64,000 nt of DNA from Muraenolepis orangiensis (GCA_027704905.1 CM051005.1:16037544-16101543); one strand, 5' to 3'; numbered from the stretch's first letter, positions 1-41,880 are shown. Notes: generated by a model from the letters alone, not told the origin. Translations and numbers: made by a program.

Positions 1-94
1 CAAAAACTTAAGAAACCGTTGGGTTGTGACACAACACCCGCAGTACGGGTGTTTCTAGAAGGAGGCGGTACCTCCGGATGAGGCCCGGACTCAC

Positions 95-15070
<14,976 letters not shown>

Positions 15071-15420
15071 CGCTCCCAAAAAGGTCCAGCAAAACCACGC
15101 CGCGCAAGAAAGAAAGAAAAAAAACCCAAGGCGAAACGGGACGGATTGAGGAACGGGAAGAAGACAATCTCAGTCCCTGCAACCAGCCTCGCTCTGCCTT
15201 TCAACTCCGAAGGAGGAAAAAGGGGAATCACATGACCGAGCGGCAGCCAGCTTCTCTCTCCCTCCACACACACACACACGCGCGCGCGCGCACACACACA
15301 CGCACGCACTCTCGAGCAGAGCGAGAGAGAGAGAGGTCTGCGGAGCGCCACCGCACTGCAAAACAAGGCTGGTAATGCAGGTTACCGTATCGTCGAACAG
15401 CGCCATTCAACATAAGTCTA
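15071..15420 (-). promoter_or_regulatory. wls: wls 5' UTR and likely CpG-type promoter
   Basis: This is the sequence immediately upstream of the wls start codon. It is richer in GC and CpG than its surroundings and has no obvious TATA box. It contains a (CG)n core flanked by (CA)n at about 15267-15306, an alternating purine-pyrimidine run of a kind prone to form Z-DNA. The transcription start is not visible, so the UTR/promoter split is inferred. Confidence 0.5.
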
Positions 15421-15767
15421 TTTAAATATATTACTAAGGATACTTTTTTTGTGAGGGGGAAGTGCGAGTTGTGTCATTTATGTTGTAGGCTAGATATCAT
15501 AGCATATGTTGATCTTATGAGGTTTAATAATACATGCATATATTAATGCAGGTATTATTTTATGTTTATTATTTTCACAATTCCTAAGGATCTTAGTCGA
15601 TGGCAATATTAATTGTATCTCTTCATTTGGGTCTTATCTTCAACACTGCATCAACACATAATGACCTTTTTCTAAATTATACAGTCGAGAAAACCTGTAG
15701 AGAGCAACATCATTTGAAAATAAAACAAGGAAAAGAAAGACAGCATACTCGTTTGACATTTGTCTTT

Positions 15768-16098
15768 TTTATTCAAGTATCGAAAAGGATATATTTATCA
15801 TAAAATATTGCATGCAAAGTCTAAAACAGCATTTTAGTACCAATGAACAGTAAAAGTTCAAACACCGTGGTAATGAATTCAAATTAATCAGCAGAAGCAA
15901 AAAAAAACTTCTTCCAATCTACACAAATAAAATAAAAAGGCCATTTGGTCAGAACGACCTGACAACATTAATTGCAAAACAAAAAGTGGTTTTGGCACTT
16001 TGGGGATTTAGGAGGTACAAAATACGGTTGGCAGAGGAAGAAGAGCATGCCCGGGGGGGAGGGGGTGCTCAGGGTTATGAGCCAAGAGCTGTCAGCGC
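15768..16098 (-). other. scinl: scinderin-like 3' UTR with polyadenylation signal
   Basis: The TGA stop occupies 16099-16101. Downstream on the minus strand an AATAAA (seen as tttatt at 15768-15773) provides a plausible poly(A) signal about 325 nt after the stop. The wls promoter begins only about 350 nt further on, so the two same-strand genes are tightly spaced. The cleavage site is inferred. Confidence 0.55.
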
Positions 16099-29398
<13,300 letters not shown>

Positions 29399-29410
29399 GC
29401 TGACTCTGTC

Positions 29411-29411
<1 letters not shown>
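29399..29411 (-). other. scinl: 5' UTR edge and splice acceptor of the first coding scinderin-like exon
   Basis: The start codon is at 29396-29398. Just upstream on the minus strand is an acceptor (gacAG followed by AGTCAGC; exon edge near 29405). Its pyrimidine tract is the (CT)n microsatellite at 29411-29560. The start codon therefore lies in the second exon, and an untranslated first exon must lie further upstream. Confidence 0.6.
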
Positions 29412-29560
<149 letters not shown>

Positions 29561-30055
29561 ATAAAAATTAGGCAAGGTCCCTCTGGCATTAATGTAATTT
29601 ATGTTGAGAAGTTGAAAACCAAAGTCGATAAATGAATGTGAATACCATCTGCTAGTCTCACACAAAAGGTGTGCATTTTAACCTACAGTGATGTAGTGAG
29701 TAGGTTAAAAATACCAGGGCTTTTCCGTACTTCCGTAATTCCGTACTTTTTCACTAACTACATTCAATTATATATCGTATATAGTCACATACAATTATAT
29801 ATAGAGTAGACCGACTGGTTCTACATCTGTACTAAGGGAAACATTACATGACACATGCATGTAATTCACTTAGAGGGAAACCTAACAAGCCTACATCCCA
29901 ATATCTTAATTATTATTCCGCTTATTTTCCACTCCTTTCGCACAATAAGCTGGATTCGTTCTTGTGTAGAATTGCACGAGAATTTATTTGAGATTTGAAA
30001 CAAAGTCAAATAATGTGAATACCATCTGCTAGTCTCACACAAAAGGTGTGCATTT

Positions 30056-30099
30056 TATTACTAGTAGTAGTGGTAGTAGTAATAGTAGTGGTAGTAGTA

Positions 30100-30175
<76 letters not shown>

Positions 30176-30200
30176 CAGTGGTAGTAGTAGTAGTATGTAC
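30056..30200 (+). repeat. (TAG)n trinucleotide array
   Basis: Mostly pure tagtag units with occasional tgg or tag variants. The 30-bp sequence just upstream (accatctgctagtctcacac onward, to about 30057) repeats 29644-29678, so a short direct duplication precedes the array. Confidence 0.85.
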
Positions 30201-30325
30201 TAGTAATAGACAACATTATTACTATCTGGATTCTCCTTGGACGGATTGTTGTGTTAACAAAGTGGGTGTGATTACACAGTCCACTAAGTAATGGCTTTCC
30301 CTTCTCTTATCTAGTACTTTAGATA

Positions 30326-30439
<114 letters not shown>

Positions 30440-31254
30440 TGATATGACTATATTGGCCTCTATGAGTCAGTTGTGCAAGAACCGTTTGTATATACGGTAT
30501 GTGTCCTTCTGAGGATTTGTTACGCTGTTTATAACTTTATGTCAATAAACAAGACAACATGTATCAACATCGGATGATCGGGGATCCTCACTGTATTGAT
30601 GAGAACTGGCTCTTGTAAAACATTATTTTAATCATCATTTTCTCAAGTTGTTTTAATCATTTATTATAAGATCATTCAGTTTGCAGTTCACCCAGATGAC
30701 TACGAGGGGAGTTTACTGGGGAGTTTAGACATGGGATTACTGCCACCGTGGTCCCATCCCACCAATTTAAGAAATGACTGTGTTGTCTGTGAACAAAATG
30801 GCCTCTGCTCTTGCACTTCCTGGCTCAGGACTAGACTAGTGCTAGAGCATCCTCCTCCATATTTAAAAGAGGTAGGTACCAAAGCAGAAATTAAAGAACT
30901 AATGTCAGTTATCCACGCAACAACCAGTATCTATTAAATCAGCACACTTCGTCCAATAATACACATGCACATTCACAACAGGGATAACTTGCTCAGGAAG
31001 GAAGTGGCGGAGGTGCGATCACCTCTTATCTTTGCTTCCAGCCGTTGACAAAATGACAAAATGATGACATTTGACATCAAATTTAATGTGGAAAAAATTA
31101 ATGTTAGACAACGTGAGCATTTTTTCTTCATTTTAACCATAATAAGGGGGTTTTGGTCCCCCTGCGTTAAATGTAATACTTCTACTGCTACGCCTACTAC
31201 CACCACAACTAATTAGAGTAAATATAACATAACGCATATGTTATATTATGTTAC

Positions 31255-31580
31255 GCATAAAATAACACAATAGAACATAAGAGAACATAAAATAACATAA
31301 AATAACATAAAATAACATAATAGAACATAATGGGAATAGAATAGAACATCATAGAATAGAAAAGAACATCATAGAACATCATAGAACAGAAAAGAACATC
31401 ATAGAATAGAATAGAATAGAATAGAACATCATAGAATAGAATAGAATATAATAGAATAGAATAGAATAGAACATCATAGAATAGAATAGAATAGAATAGA
31501 ATAGAATAGAATAGAATAGAATAGACCATCATAGAATAGAATAGAACATCATAGAATAGAATATAACAGAATAGTGTGCA
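31255..31580 (+). repeat. (ATAGA)n-rich satellite with CATC interruptions
   Basis: Pentanucleotide atagaatagaatagaac units alternate with catcatagaat. It lies upstream of the first coding scinderin-like exon, in the inferred first intron. Confidence 0.85.
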
Positions 31581-32144
31581 TGGTGCCCTGATGATCAGAA
31601 TCGACATTGGTCCCAATACGGGTTTTTTTCCATGCTCTGCATTACGTAACTAATTCAAACTCTTGAGTTGCCAACACTTCCTTATCCCACTGCTGCAGCA
31701 GCTTTATGTGTACAATAAAACACACTATTCTCTACTGGTACACATTTTCGCTGCAGCGGTTTGCATTGTCATGGTATATAAAAAGGGTTCTCTTTGATAG
31801 TATATGAGTTCCTTCTTTTTGATTTGTCTCGTCTATGAAGTAAAAAAAAAAACAACAACGATCGAACCACCGTAGCGAATTGAGTAAAAAACAAATAATA
31901 TTTAACTCGTACCTTTATGAATGGACATATACACTGGATGGAGACTATAACAACTCGTAAAGCATATTCATAAAAGCTTAGATGTAATGTTAGTTTTATT
32001 TTAGCAAAACTAAATGTCCCGTAACGCAGAAGAAGAAGAAGAAGAAAAAGAAAAAAAATGTTGCATTCATACGCGAGCAAAGTCCAATGAATAACACAAC
32101 GGTGCACGGCATGCATTTAGATTTCCCAGAAGTGACTTACTTAC

Positions 32145-32390
32145 TTCGTGATGATAGGTACAATCAGAGAGTAGTTCCGAATGATGAGGGTCTCTGTGGA
32201 TGGATGCGGACGACACGGACAGCCTGGGGTGAGAGCCTGCGTTTTTAATTCGCTGGAGGAAGGAGTGTCCAGGCTGAGCGATGATGGGCCTGTCGACGAG
32301 CGAGAGTATTGATTGGTTGATTGTATCGGTTACGGTAAAGATGCTTCTGGTAGCCAATGTAAGAAGAGACACGTACGATATATAATACTT
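32145..32390 (-). promoter_or_regulatory. scinl: candidate untranslated exon 1 and promoter of the scinderin-like gene
   Basis: On the minus strand a TATA-like TATATAT lies near 32376. A unique stretch follows, with a strong donor, CGAA|GTAAGTAAGT, ending an exon at about 32145. This fits the need for a 5' untranslated exon upstream of 29405. There is no coding evidence here, so the call rests on position, the TATA-like motif and the donor. Confidence 0.35.
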
Positions 32391-33085
32391 AAATTATGAA
32401 TACATTATGGCCTACATAATATGCATGTCAAACTATCTTATATGAGACAAATACACATATAAAGTAAACATATGCAGGCCAGTGTGTGTGTGTGTGTGTG
32501 TGTGGTGTGTGTGTGTGTGTGTGTGGTGTGCGCGTGTGCGTGTGTGCGTGTGAGAGAGAGAATGAGATTGCATATATGAAGCACAAAGACAAGCACACAC
32601 TCTGTCTGCCGTATACTGTATATGCAATATTAGATATGCGTAGATATTTTGTGATATGTATTACTATTTCAAATCGAAACAATGATAAACAATGACAATG
32701 ATAAAAACTTTAAAAACTTAAATTATTTTCATTCTGGCGAGACGCCAAGATTAGAAAATCTGAGATCAGTTACCACTAAGATGCTTCTGGTAGCCATAGA
32801 TCCAACTTACATTATGAATAAATTATGTAATACACACACACATACTGTACACACACACACACACACCCAAACACACATATATATATATAATACACAAATA
32901 TGTATACGTTTATAAAAAAGCATGCACACATCATATCATTTTAACAAAATGTTGCATATATAGTGGCATACATATACTGTATATAGTATGCACATATCTC
33001 CACTCCACAAGGGACCGAGAGAGAGAGAGCTTGAAAAACCCATACAAACATAAAACACCACCATGTTGTTTATACACAGAACAGG

Positions 33086-33228
33086 TTCCACTGCCAATTA
33101 AACATCACATCACGGTTTTCTCATGGGGATTTGACTGAGCCGAGAGCTGCACCCAGCTGTCAAGAGAAGGTTTCCCCCAGGAAGGTCCTCGACAAGCGAG
33201 TGTGGTTAGAATGTGCTGACACCTACCT
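33086..33228 (+). repeat. direct duplication, copy 1 (partner 39285-39439)
   Basis: Shares ttccactgccaattaaacat, gagaaggtttcccccaggaa and gtgtggttagaatgtg with 39285-39439 at high identity. No coding or transposon signature was recognised. Confidence 0.7.
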
Positions 33229-33699
33229 AACGTATAAGAGGTTAGACATAGGCCTACCTTTTCTGGAAGGAGCAGGGGGCCACGCCTCTTCTTCTGTCCT
33301 CAGGGTTTTCTTCCCTCTGGGGCTTTTCCTTTCCAATTTTACTCCACTTCCATCAATCAATCAAACATATGCTGCTTTTAGCGCAATACAGAACTATCAG
33401 TACAATTTCTGAATCGCAGGGAGAGTAGATTTACAAACCAAAAAACAAGATCCTACACTATTCTATTCGACGATTCTAGGCAAGCTGAAATACAAACATT
33501 AACATTTTCAGAAGGCCTCGGGTTAGGTAGGAAAAGGGTCAGTTGACTTGAAACACAGCAGCTCCAACACAGCTCTATGTTGTGATATTGTACTAGGTGA
33601 TAGACACACACACACAGTGCAAATAGGATCTGAGGATCCAGTACTGTAAATACACATTACCATTGCATGTGTGAGCGAAAACAACGAGTGAAGTAGTCC

Positions 33700-34000
33700 A
33701 GTATATTCATACCCCTGCTAACTACCTATTGAATACTTGTATACTTACCTGTATATGTATACACCTATAATTATGCACATATCTCATACATACTCGATAA
33801 GTTATTTTATACATGTTTTTAATAATTGCATACCCCTGCTCACTACATACTGTATAAGTTATTTTATACCTAGTAGACTGTCTTTACATCTTATTTAACC
33901 ACTTATTTAACCACTATTACCATGCACTTTACTGCAACATTTGCACTCTGGTTAGATGCCAAATTATTTTTCGCTGTACTGTACTTGTGCTGTGCACAAT
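33700..34000 (+). mobile_element. LINE 3' tail, same family, lacking the terminal repeat
   Basis: Matches the 3' UTR of the 18385-19856 LINE (catacccctgctcactac, aagttattttatacctag, acatttgcactctggttaga, ctgtactgtacttgtgctgt). The segment catacccctgct occurs twice, so a short internal duplication is present. It lies in the intergenic region. Confidence 0.65.
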
Positions 34001-34104
34001 CTCATATGCCGCAACAAGGAAGAAGGTGTTATCTCCGTCTTTATTCAGTGTTATGTTCTACTTCCTGTGTCAAGAGCGCCGATAATAAGAATAACATAAT
34101 AACA

Positions 34105-34185
34105 ATAAGAAGAAGAAGAAGAAGAAGAAGAAGGAGAAGAAGAAGACAAAGAAGAACCAGAAGAAGGAGAAGAAGAACAAGAAGT
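34105..34185 (+). repeat. (AAG)n-like purine array
   Basis: Runs of gaagaagaag with minor interruptions directly follow the LINE tail at 33700-34000. The open frame over it is low-complexity and not a gene. Confidence 0.75.
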
Positions 34186-34479
34186 TGTGCTTCAGGCTGT
34201 ATGTGGAGTAACCGACTCTGATGTAAACACGCAGCAACAACAACAACAACCACAAAAATAACTAGGTCTGGCTTTAACTGGTTATTCTTGATCAAAGAGG
34301 AACTCATCATGCATGTCTACTGCTAAGTGTTGCATTTTTTAAGAGAAACAAAGTACTAAATTAAAGTACTTTAAGATTGCCAGTATGGCCTAGTTGACTA
34401 GTCTACAATTCATTACATTTACGTTGGCTTCACTATTTGTCTTATAGCCTCTGTTTGATGTACTTATTGTGTAAAATCT

Positions 34480-34680
34480 AGGAAGCCCTTATAGTGCTTT
34501 TACCTGAGCACTGGTTCTGCTCTTGGAGGTTTGTTAGGAAGGAAATGCACTTATGAGGACTTCTGGTGACGGGTAGTTCTCTTGCCTACCTATGTTGAAT
34601 GCACTTATTGTAAGTCGCTTTGGACAAAAGCGTCTGCTAAATGAGTATAATGTAGAAGTAATGTCATGTACATGACTCAC
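34480..34680 (+). mobile_element. SINE/LINE 3' fragment with the aagtcgctttgg tail
   Basis: It contains acctgagcactggttctgct, gacttctggtgacgggtagt and the tail taagtcgctttggacaaaag followed by cgtctgctaaatgag. A close relative lies at 55700-55905. The repeat family is inferred from this widespread fish tail. Confidence 0.65.
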
Positions 34681-36559
34681 ACTCTTAACTAACTAATCAC
34701 TTTAAAGTAATCACTTTCATTTTAAAGGCAACAACATGTATTGGCACGTTTAATGCAAGCCTCCACAAAACACTATATGGATATTGTGATGTCACTCGTG
34801 ATGTCACCAGGAAGCCGGTGACACCTCCGCCCACTGGTTGGTTGAACATGGCAGAGAGCCCAGACTTAGGAGGGATTTGGGGTTAGGTGTTAGTTCTCGC
34901 TGTAACAACAGGATGTGAGATACCAGCTTTATGCTCATGTCCCACCCCCCTCCCCCCTCCCCCCTCCCCTCCCCCCAGTGTGACACTGATGCGGTACTGA
35001 CACAGACAACAGGCCAATAGAATCATCCAGAACACAGATTACACTGCTGATTGTGTGAGGCTTACGCAGTGAAAAGCAACACGGTCGTTGCCGTTGGTCA
35101 CTGCACCAGAGCAGACACCGGAGCACAGCGTTGAACACCTGCTTGTTGACTCGATAACATTCCTGTACCTATGGTTAATAGTAGGGAATCCATTCAGATT
35201 CTTGGGGGTCACAAATAGATTCTCGATTCAGTACATAGGGTCTGTACAAAAAATTACATTAACTGAGCAATTAAGTAAACAGACAAAGACAAACCTAAGA
35301 CAAAAGAAAAACATTTTAAAATACTAAATTGTGAATTGATTTCAGGTAGCAGGCGCCTGATATGTTGATGGGGTCACGGCACCTGAACATTAGGAAAATG
35401 TTAGAGCTTCTACTAAAAGCCACTAATTCACTGGGATATTGACCGTATGGAGAGGATGCTGATGGGTTAAAAGGGTTACAACATTGTGTGGTTGAAGCAG
35501 ATGCACAACAATGTGAGGAATGCTGGCTGGCATCTTCTGACCCAACCGTGATGTGACAAGAAAAGGTCGGGAACCACCGGGCTAATGGGCTCTCTAATGT
35601 GTCTCACCGCCGTTACTCGCAAAAACACCGACAGGTCAAATCGACCAACGTGTGGTTCCCACAAATACAATCCCAGCTGTAAAAGCACCGGAGGGTGGGA
35701 ACCGTAGCCAATCAGAAGCCCTCACATAGCGGCCTTATCTTAAGGCTCCTCTAAATAGCCATCACTAATAGACATCACCGTCAACCTCAGAGTTACCCAA
35801 CACTCCTTCCACTAATCCACAAGTGGATTAGTGACCACAGTAACAGTGACAGTGGGTGATAAGGGGTTTAGACCTTGAGGGCCTCAGCCCAGCCAGATAC
35901 GCTATAAGAGACTGGACGGGCTCTATAGGCAGGATCCCCCCCACACCCCTCAGAAGTCCTCCCAGACAATGGATGCTAACCTATCATTGCCATCTTGAGT
36001 GGTGACCATAGAGACGGTTGCTAGGTTATGCCCACACGAATGTTCCCTTTTAAACGTTCAGTTTAAAACAAATGAAAGGTCAACATGGAGGGGTCAATGA
36101 CAACATTGACCTTCTGTCAAAGTGTTTTATGTCAACCTATGGGTTAAGTGGGTTGGGCCTGTCTCTGTTTAGCTAGACTTGTCTCCCCGGACCCCGATGT
36201 TAACATGACAGTTTGGGAGACTTGGGAGATATTGGTTATACATAACCGATGCTGGTGGTGATGGACAGTTTTGTGCCTTAGGTAGGCACTATTACACTAT
36301 TATAACTATTTTTAGTGCCAAACTTGGGTTTTGGGTTGTGTCAGTGGTGGAAAATCAATCAACAATCAACATTATACCAAGTCAGTCCCCAAATCGCTAC
36401 AATTCCTACGAGACCTTCTTCCCCATGAAACCGCCTGAATACAACTGCTGATTGTCAGGACAACTAGATGAGACAGGCTCAGGCTTGTAGATCTTCCTAG
36501 TGAGGTCCGTAACCCATGACCTTGTTTTTCAACCTTTTTAGAGCAGAGGCACATTTTTG

Positions 36560-36777
36560 ACATACAATGCATGCAACACAAGTAACTATTCTGAAATGCA
36601 TTGGAGAAATATATTTAAGACCTGATGAAGTATCATAAATAGATTATTCTGCAATGCATTTCAGAATAGTTAATAATATCAATCTTTCCTAGTCTTTAGG
36701 ACAAGGTCCCAAATCATCTCACTGCTCAAACAATCTAACTGCTGCAGTAAGTGAGTGAGCAGATTACAAACACACAC

Positions 36778-36860
<83 letters not shown>

Positions 36861-37290
36861 TAAGTAATTTCACATGGACTGCAGAAAGGTAGAGAATGAA
36901 AACTCCTCCATGTTCGTTCTTCCCATGGGCAGTTCAAAACCAATATGTCTCATTTGTTCTGTGGTGACTATTAAAAGCGTCGATGTGAAGCGGCACTACG
37001 AGATAAAGCACACATTTTTTGAGCAATCATACCGACCCAAAATTAAAACTATCTAGGAGCCCAATATGATCGATTTGTATTACCGGTAGCTTTCGGCAGT
37101 GCTGCCGGCATTTCTGGTTCACACACATTGTATTTGTTTTACCGCTCACCGAGAAAAGTATGTAATTATGTATGTATTTTGCGTCATCTCATCGGCTCTT
37201 CTGATTGGCTGTTTTTTGAGAGCTCCGATCGATCGGTTTACAGCGAAAATCTGCTAATTATAATCAGTGGCCAATCGATCGGAGCATCCT
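36560..37290 (+). mobile_element. second copy of the zinc-finger-bearing hAT-like element
   Basis: It shares with 53725-54415 the motif ctattctgaaatgcattg, a (CA)n tract (36769-36859), the downstream finger-like segment and the right end cgatcggagcatcc. The finger segment is open here at 36874-37056 and reads PICLICSVVTIKS then KRHYEIKHTFFEQSY, with the C2 and H pairs of a transposase zinc finger. A clear left terminus was not found, so the start is approximate. Confidence 0.55.
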
Positions 37291-37776
37291 TACAAAATAC
37301 AATATATAAGTCGCTTCGGAGTATAAGTCGAAGGACCAGCGAGACAGCTAAAAAAAAAACCTGACTAATAGTCCAGAAAATATGGTATTTAATTACTCCG
37401 CCAGTCACAGACGCACAACCATGGCAAATGATTTGAGGTAACTAAACAATATTTTTTTGGACTAATTAAGTGAAATTGGATAATTTCCCACTGGACACCT
37501 GACGGCACAGTGGTTTAAAATCACTGACCTAGGGAACGTTAAGGGGCCTGCATACAGTATACTTCAAACCACATGTCACGTTTTAGAAAAAAAACTAAAT
37601 ACAAAGGCAACCGTGTCGTAAATCGGCATGGAGGACACGTCGTCCAATAGGAGCAGAGGGTGATGCAGACGGTTGACATACGCCAACGTGCTTTGGAAAT
37701 CTCTTGTCAATACTTTTCCTTTAATGCATTAACTGCTTTTCCACGTGAACAAAGGCCCCTAATGTAGGGGGACCCT

Positions 37777-38023
<247 letters not shown>

Positions 38024-39284
38024 CGATAAGACTTTACAGGCACCGTAACCTTGCTGGTTAGATATGGTCAGTAATTACGGCTCCATTGTGGTCCTGGCAG
38101 GTTGGTTCAATGGTGTGAGGGTTCACTCCTGTCACTGTTAAGGAGAGAGTGATATACAGAAGGAGGGCGATCTACAGAAGAGCGTGATCTACAGAAGAGG
38201 GTGATCTACAGAGGAGTGTTACATACAGGAGAGTGACACACACCGCCTCTTCGGGGACTAATCACACCCTCCCCCACTCAGGCTCCACTGATACAGTACA
38301 GTCTCTGGTTAAGTCAAATCTCACAATTTCACTGATTCTAGATTCAAGAATTGTATTTGCCATATGCAACAAGTACATAGACCGAAAGACTATTCACAAT
38401 TGACTGAAAGACGTTTTTTAGCACTCTAGTAAAATTGGTACGGAGCCCCTAAAGTCCCAAAAGTTCATATATTTTCATTGTGTGCGCACAACATGATTAT
38501 CTTTTGGGAACAAGTTATTATCTTGTGTGCAGAAGTGGTTTTGTGTTGTGATTAAAAGGTCATTTCTGCTTTGAGGAACACTGAGTAGTAGTTTGCATTG
38601 TGTCATACAACTATCAAATACACAACGCTGAAACAAATACATACAACGCTGAAACAAATACATACAACGCTAAAACAAATACATACAACGCTGAAACAGG
38701 GACTCAGATTCAATAACCATACTAGTATCTGACTGACTACAAGCAGCCGCTATAACACTGAGCAAAACAAAGGGGTAGCGGCTGCGGTTTCCTTGACGTC
38801 TACTTGAAGCCAGATAAAGCCCTGCAATGCCCCTTTAACCGCTGCATGGTAAAAACAGCAATGCCGAAAACGGAAATGCCACTTCACCAGCCACGAACAG
38901 CCAATACGCACAAATGCATTTGTACATGTGTTTTTTGTTCTAAGCGTGCTCCGTTTAAAACCACAACGTCGTGCACTGTAGAGGGAAGAGAAAGAGAGAA
39001 CATACAGTACTATATGTGGGCTGCAAATTGCAGCTGGAACCTTTTTGACCATTCCTAAAGAAGGAGAACATACAGTACTAAACAGAGAAAGAGAACATAC
39101 AGTACTATATGTGGGCTGCAAATTGCAGCTGGAACCTTTTTGACCAATCCAAGCCCCTCCATGGTTGTAAATAACTGCTAATGGTTAAACAGGACCCGGG
39201 AGGAAGATGGTTGGCCTGCCTCCTGGCAGCAGACAACAAGCAGCCTGATAAAACCACATGGATTTCAGAGAGAGAATATATATA

Positions 39285-39439
39285 TTCCACTGCCAATTAA
39301 ACATCACATCATGGGGTGTCTGATCCGGTTTTCTCATGGGGATTTGACCAACCAGAGAGCTGCACCAAGCTGTCAAGAGAAGGTTTCCCCCAGGAAGGTC
39401 CTCGACAAACGAGTGTGGTTAGAATGTGTTGACACCTAT
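39285..39439 (+). repeat. direct duplication, copy 2 (partner 33086-33228)
   Basis: Same orientation as its partner, with a roughly 14-bp insertion (tggggtgtctgatc) and scattered substitutions. It is followed by an AT-rich tract. The near-identical pair at about 38994-39049 and 39077-39147 (agagaacatacagtactata) is a further short tandem duplication close by. Confidence 0.7.
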
Positions 39440-40611
39440 ATATATTATATTATATATATTATATTATTATATTATATTATATATATATAATATGCAACAA
39501 CCACAGAGAAAGGGAACTGAAAACATAGTTTGAGAAAAGGCACGCCAAAGGAACGTAAGCGATTCCTAATATGGTGTTACCGTTTGTGTTCGCAACTCGT
39601 CAGAGATTTGACTTTACTAAAATAAGAGTCGAAAAGTCTCCAATTCATGACCAAAAACACCATAAATGATCACTACATGTTGCATTCACAGAAAAAATAT
39701 GTATATATATATATATAAATATATATAACATAATTATTAGTGTAATAATAACTGGTGACACTTTTGCATTTAGATAATTAGAGAGTAGAGTTAGCAGATG
39801 ACTTGCTCTGACCACCTTGCTCCAGCCCCATCTTGTGGTGCACAGCCAGGCTACAATGTACAAAATAGTCATTTAGCAGACGCTTCTATCCTTAGCTATC
39901 CTCCCTAACAGGTAACTGACTAGGGCATTGTGAGAGCCCTATGGGTGCTGTGGACAATCCGTTGGGGATGGAACGCAGTACCCTTCGGCTGGGAGTGGCA
40001 AACTCCGCCACTGCACTGAATCCTCCGTTGTTAAAGGGGATTTCTACGATCGTTCTCTCCGAGGGTCAACACACACAAACACTCCCGTACTACCAACGCG
40101 CATACACACAGAGTACAATGAAAGTAAACCAATACCCAGCATCAAAGCCTCCGGTGCAGCAGTGTAAACAGACGTAGCTGGCACATATAGTATAGAACAA
40201 GGTAAATACCCTTTCCTTTTGTTATCAACCAAAATAACCCAGCGGGACATGTTTATAGTTCTGTGACGGTACAGACCTAGGAAAGCTGTTCCACTCTTCC
40301 ACTAACAGATGCAGAGAGAAGGATCATCAAGAACAGTAATTGTGAATAATGTTGACGTAACCACATATAGCACTCTATCCCTGAGTTGTATTTGAATGTA
40401 AAGTGTTTGTGATGAAAACCCCCCCTAGTCCAGGAGAGTAGACTTTAGAGGTAGAATGACTCTGTTGTAGTAACAGAGGGACTCCTATTTCCAAATCAAG
40501 ACAGAGATTCCCTTTAGTGACTGGAAACGATGTGTGAGTCAGAGAAACCATAGTTCCATAACAGCAGGCCTATAACAACAAACAGAAAGATGTCATTTCG
40601 TAACCTCATTG

Positions 40612-40850
40612 CTTTAAAAAAGCGGCACAAGAAACAATGACTCAGTGGCGTTAAAAAAAACAATTTATTATTATTCTATGTTATTATACAACAGTAACAA
40701 TCTCACATAAGGTCATATGGAGGCTGGAACTAGTAAGACTATTGGCCGTTTGTGCTCGACTGACACATAAAGCAGCCAAATCAGGAACCAGCGCCAGGAC
40801 GTGTTATTTAAATAACACACAAAAACTAGACTGATTTAAGGTTGGATGTT
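40612..40850 (+). repeat. diverged direct copy of the ccdc18 3' UTR region
   Basis: It recalls 42121-42390: aagcggcacaag, a run of a followed by tttatta, catatggaggct against catagggaggct, agactattgg against agacaattgg, gacacataaagcagcc against gacacataatgcagcc, gggaaccagt-like and caaaaactaga. No open frame is shared. Confidence 0.65.
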
Positions 40851-41228
40851 GAGCACTATACACATGCACACACAGGCACACATTGACATCTTGGAAAATC
40901 CCCCCCAATGCACATATGCACACGCAGACAGAAACAGACAAGAGTCATTCAAGTGAGTGTTGGAAAGAAACAGTCAGCCGAGACAGCGGACTTTCCTTTC
41001 AGAGCTGCACGAGTCGTAACTCATAACTCCACCTGGAAGACAAACAGAGGATGAGTCAGTGGGAGACACACAGACTCATGCTCAGCGCTAGCACTAAGGA
41101 GTTCCCGCTCACAATGACATGCTATGCTAAATTATTGCAAAAACTTTATTGACATTGCAAGTACCAAGTAACATCTCTCTCTCTCTCTCTCTCCCTTCCT
41201 CCCTTCCCCTCTTTCTCTCCCTCCACTG

Positions 41229-41880
41229 GTCTTGCACCATGGGTTGTTTTTTGGAACTGAAATCATGAATGTTGTTTATATTTCTACATTCGCTCTCTGA
41301 ACTAGTTCCAACCCGGGCCGAGCGGGTTGGGCCATTCAGAAGCTCACCCTGGAGAACAAAAGCCGGTATGTGGCTACGAGCTGCGTACGGAAAGAGGAAT
41401 GTTTGGTGGAAAGGAAAGCAGATTCAGCATTAAAAGTTAAACCCAGGGCTAACGTTCAAAATGGCTGCCGGTGAACAGTCAGCAGGGGAAAGAAGAGGAG
41501 GAGATGGTGAGAAGAAAATAAATTAGTCATCTGAAGAGAGCCTGACAGAGCATTATGTGGGGTGTGTGTGTGTGTGTGTGTGCCAAATGTAAGCACTTTA
41601 TTGCTTCTGCTGTGACCTGAAAATAACTCTTGGGCAGCCATGCAGGATTTATCCTACATTTAAAATGTGTGTGTGTGTGTGTGTCCCCAAACCAACCACT
41701 ACTCTGCCCTGCCCCCTTCCAGAAGACCCAGAATGGAGGCTCAGATCTTCCACACCGTCCCGTGAACCACATTCCTATCCTATGTGATTGCAGAATGCTG
41801 TGTGCCTATGCATGCAGAAGAGGGAGGCTCCAAATCCTATTGTAGGTGGAGACCTATTAACCATTTGTATGACATGTGAA
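41229..41880 (-). repeat. diverged copy of a scinderin-like intron region, coding exon missing
   Basis: It aligns in order with 27362-28800: gaatgttgtttatatttcta, ccctggagaacaaaag, gttcaaaatggctgcc, gagcattatgtgg, agcactttattgcttctgct and cagaagacccagaatggagg all recur. The stretch matching about 27740-28125, which in the gene contains coding exon 27969-28123, is absent. It therefore cannot be coding. Confidence 0.75.

Noticed and set aside
33131..33412. 93-codon frame in the intergenic region
   Set aside because: Its first part lies in a duplicated non-coding segment whose other copy does not keep the frame.
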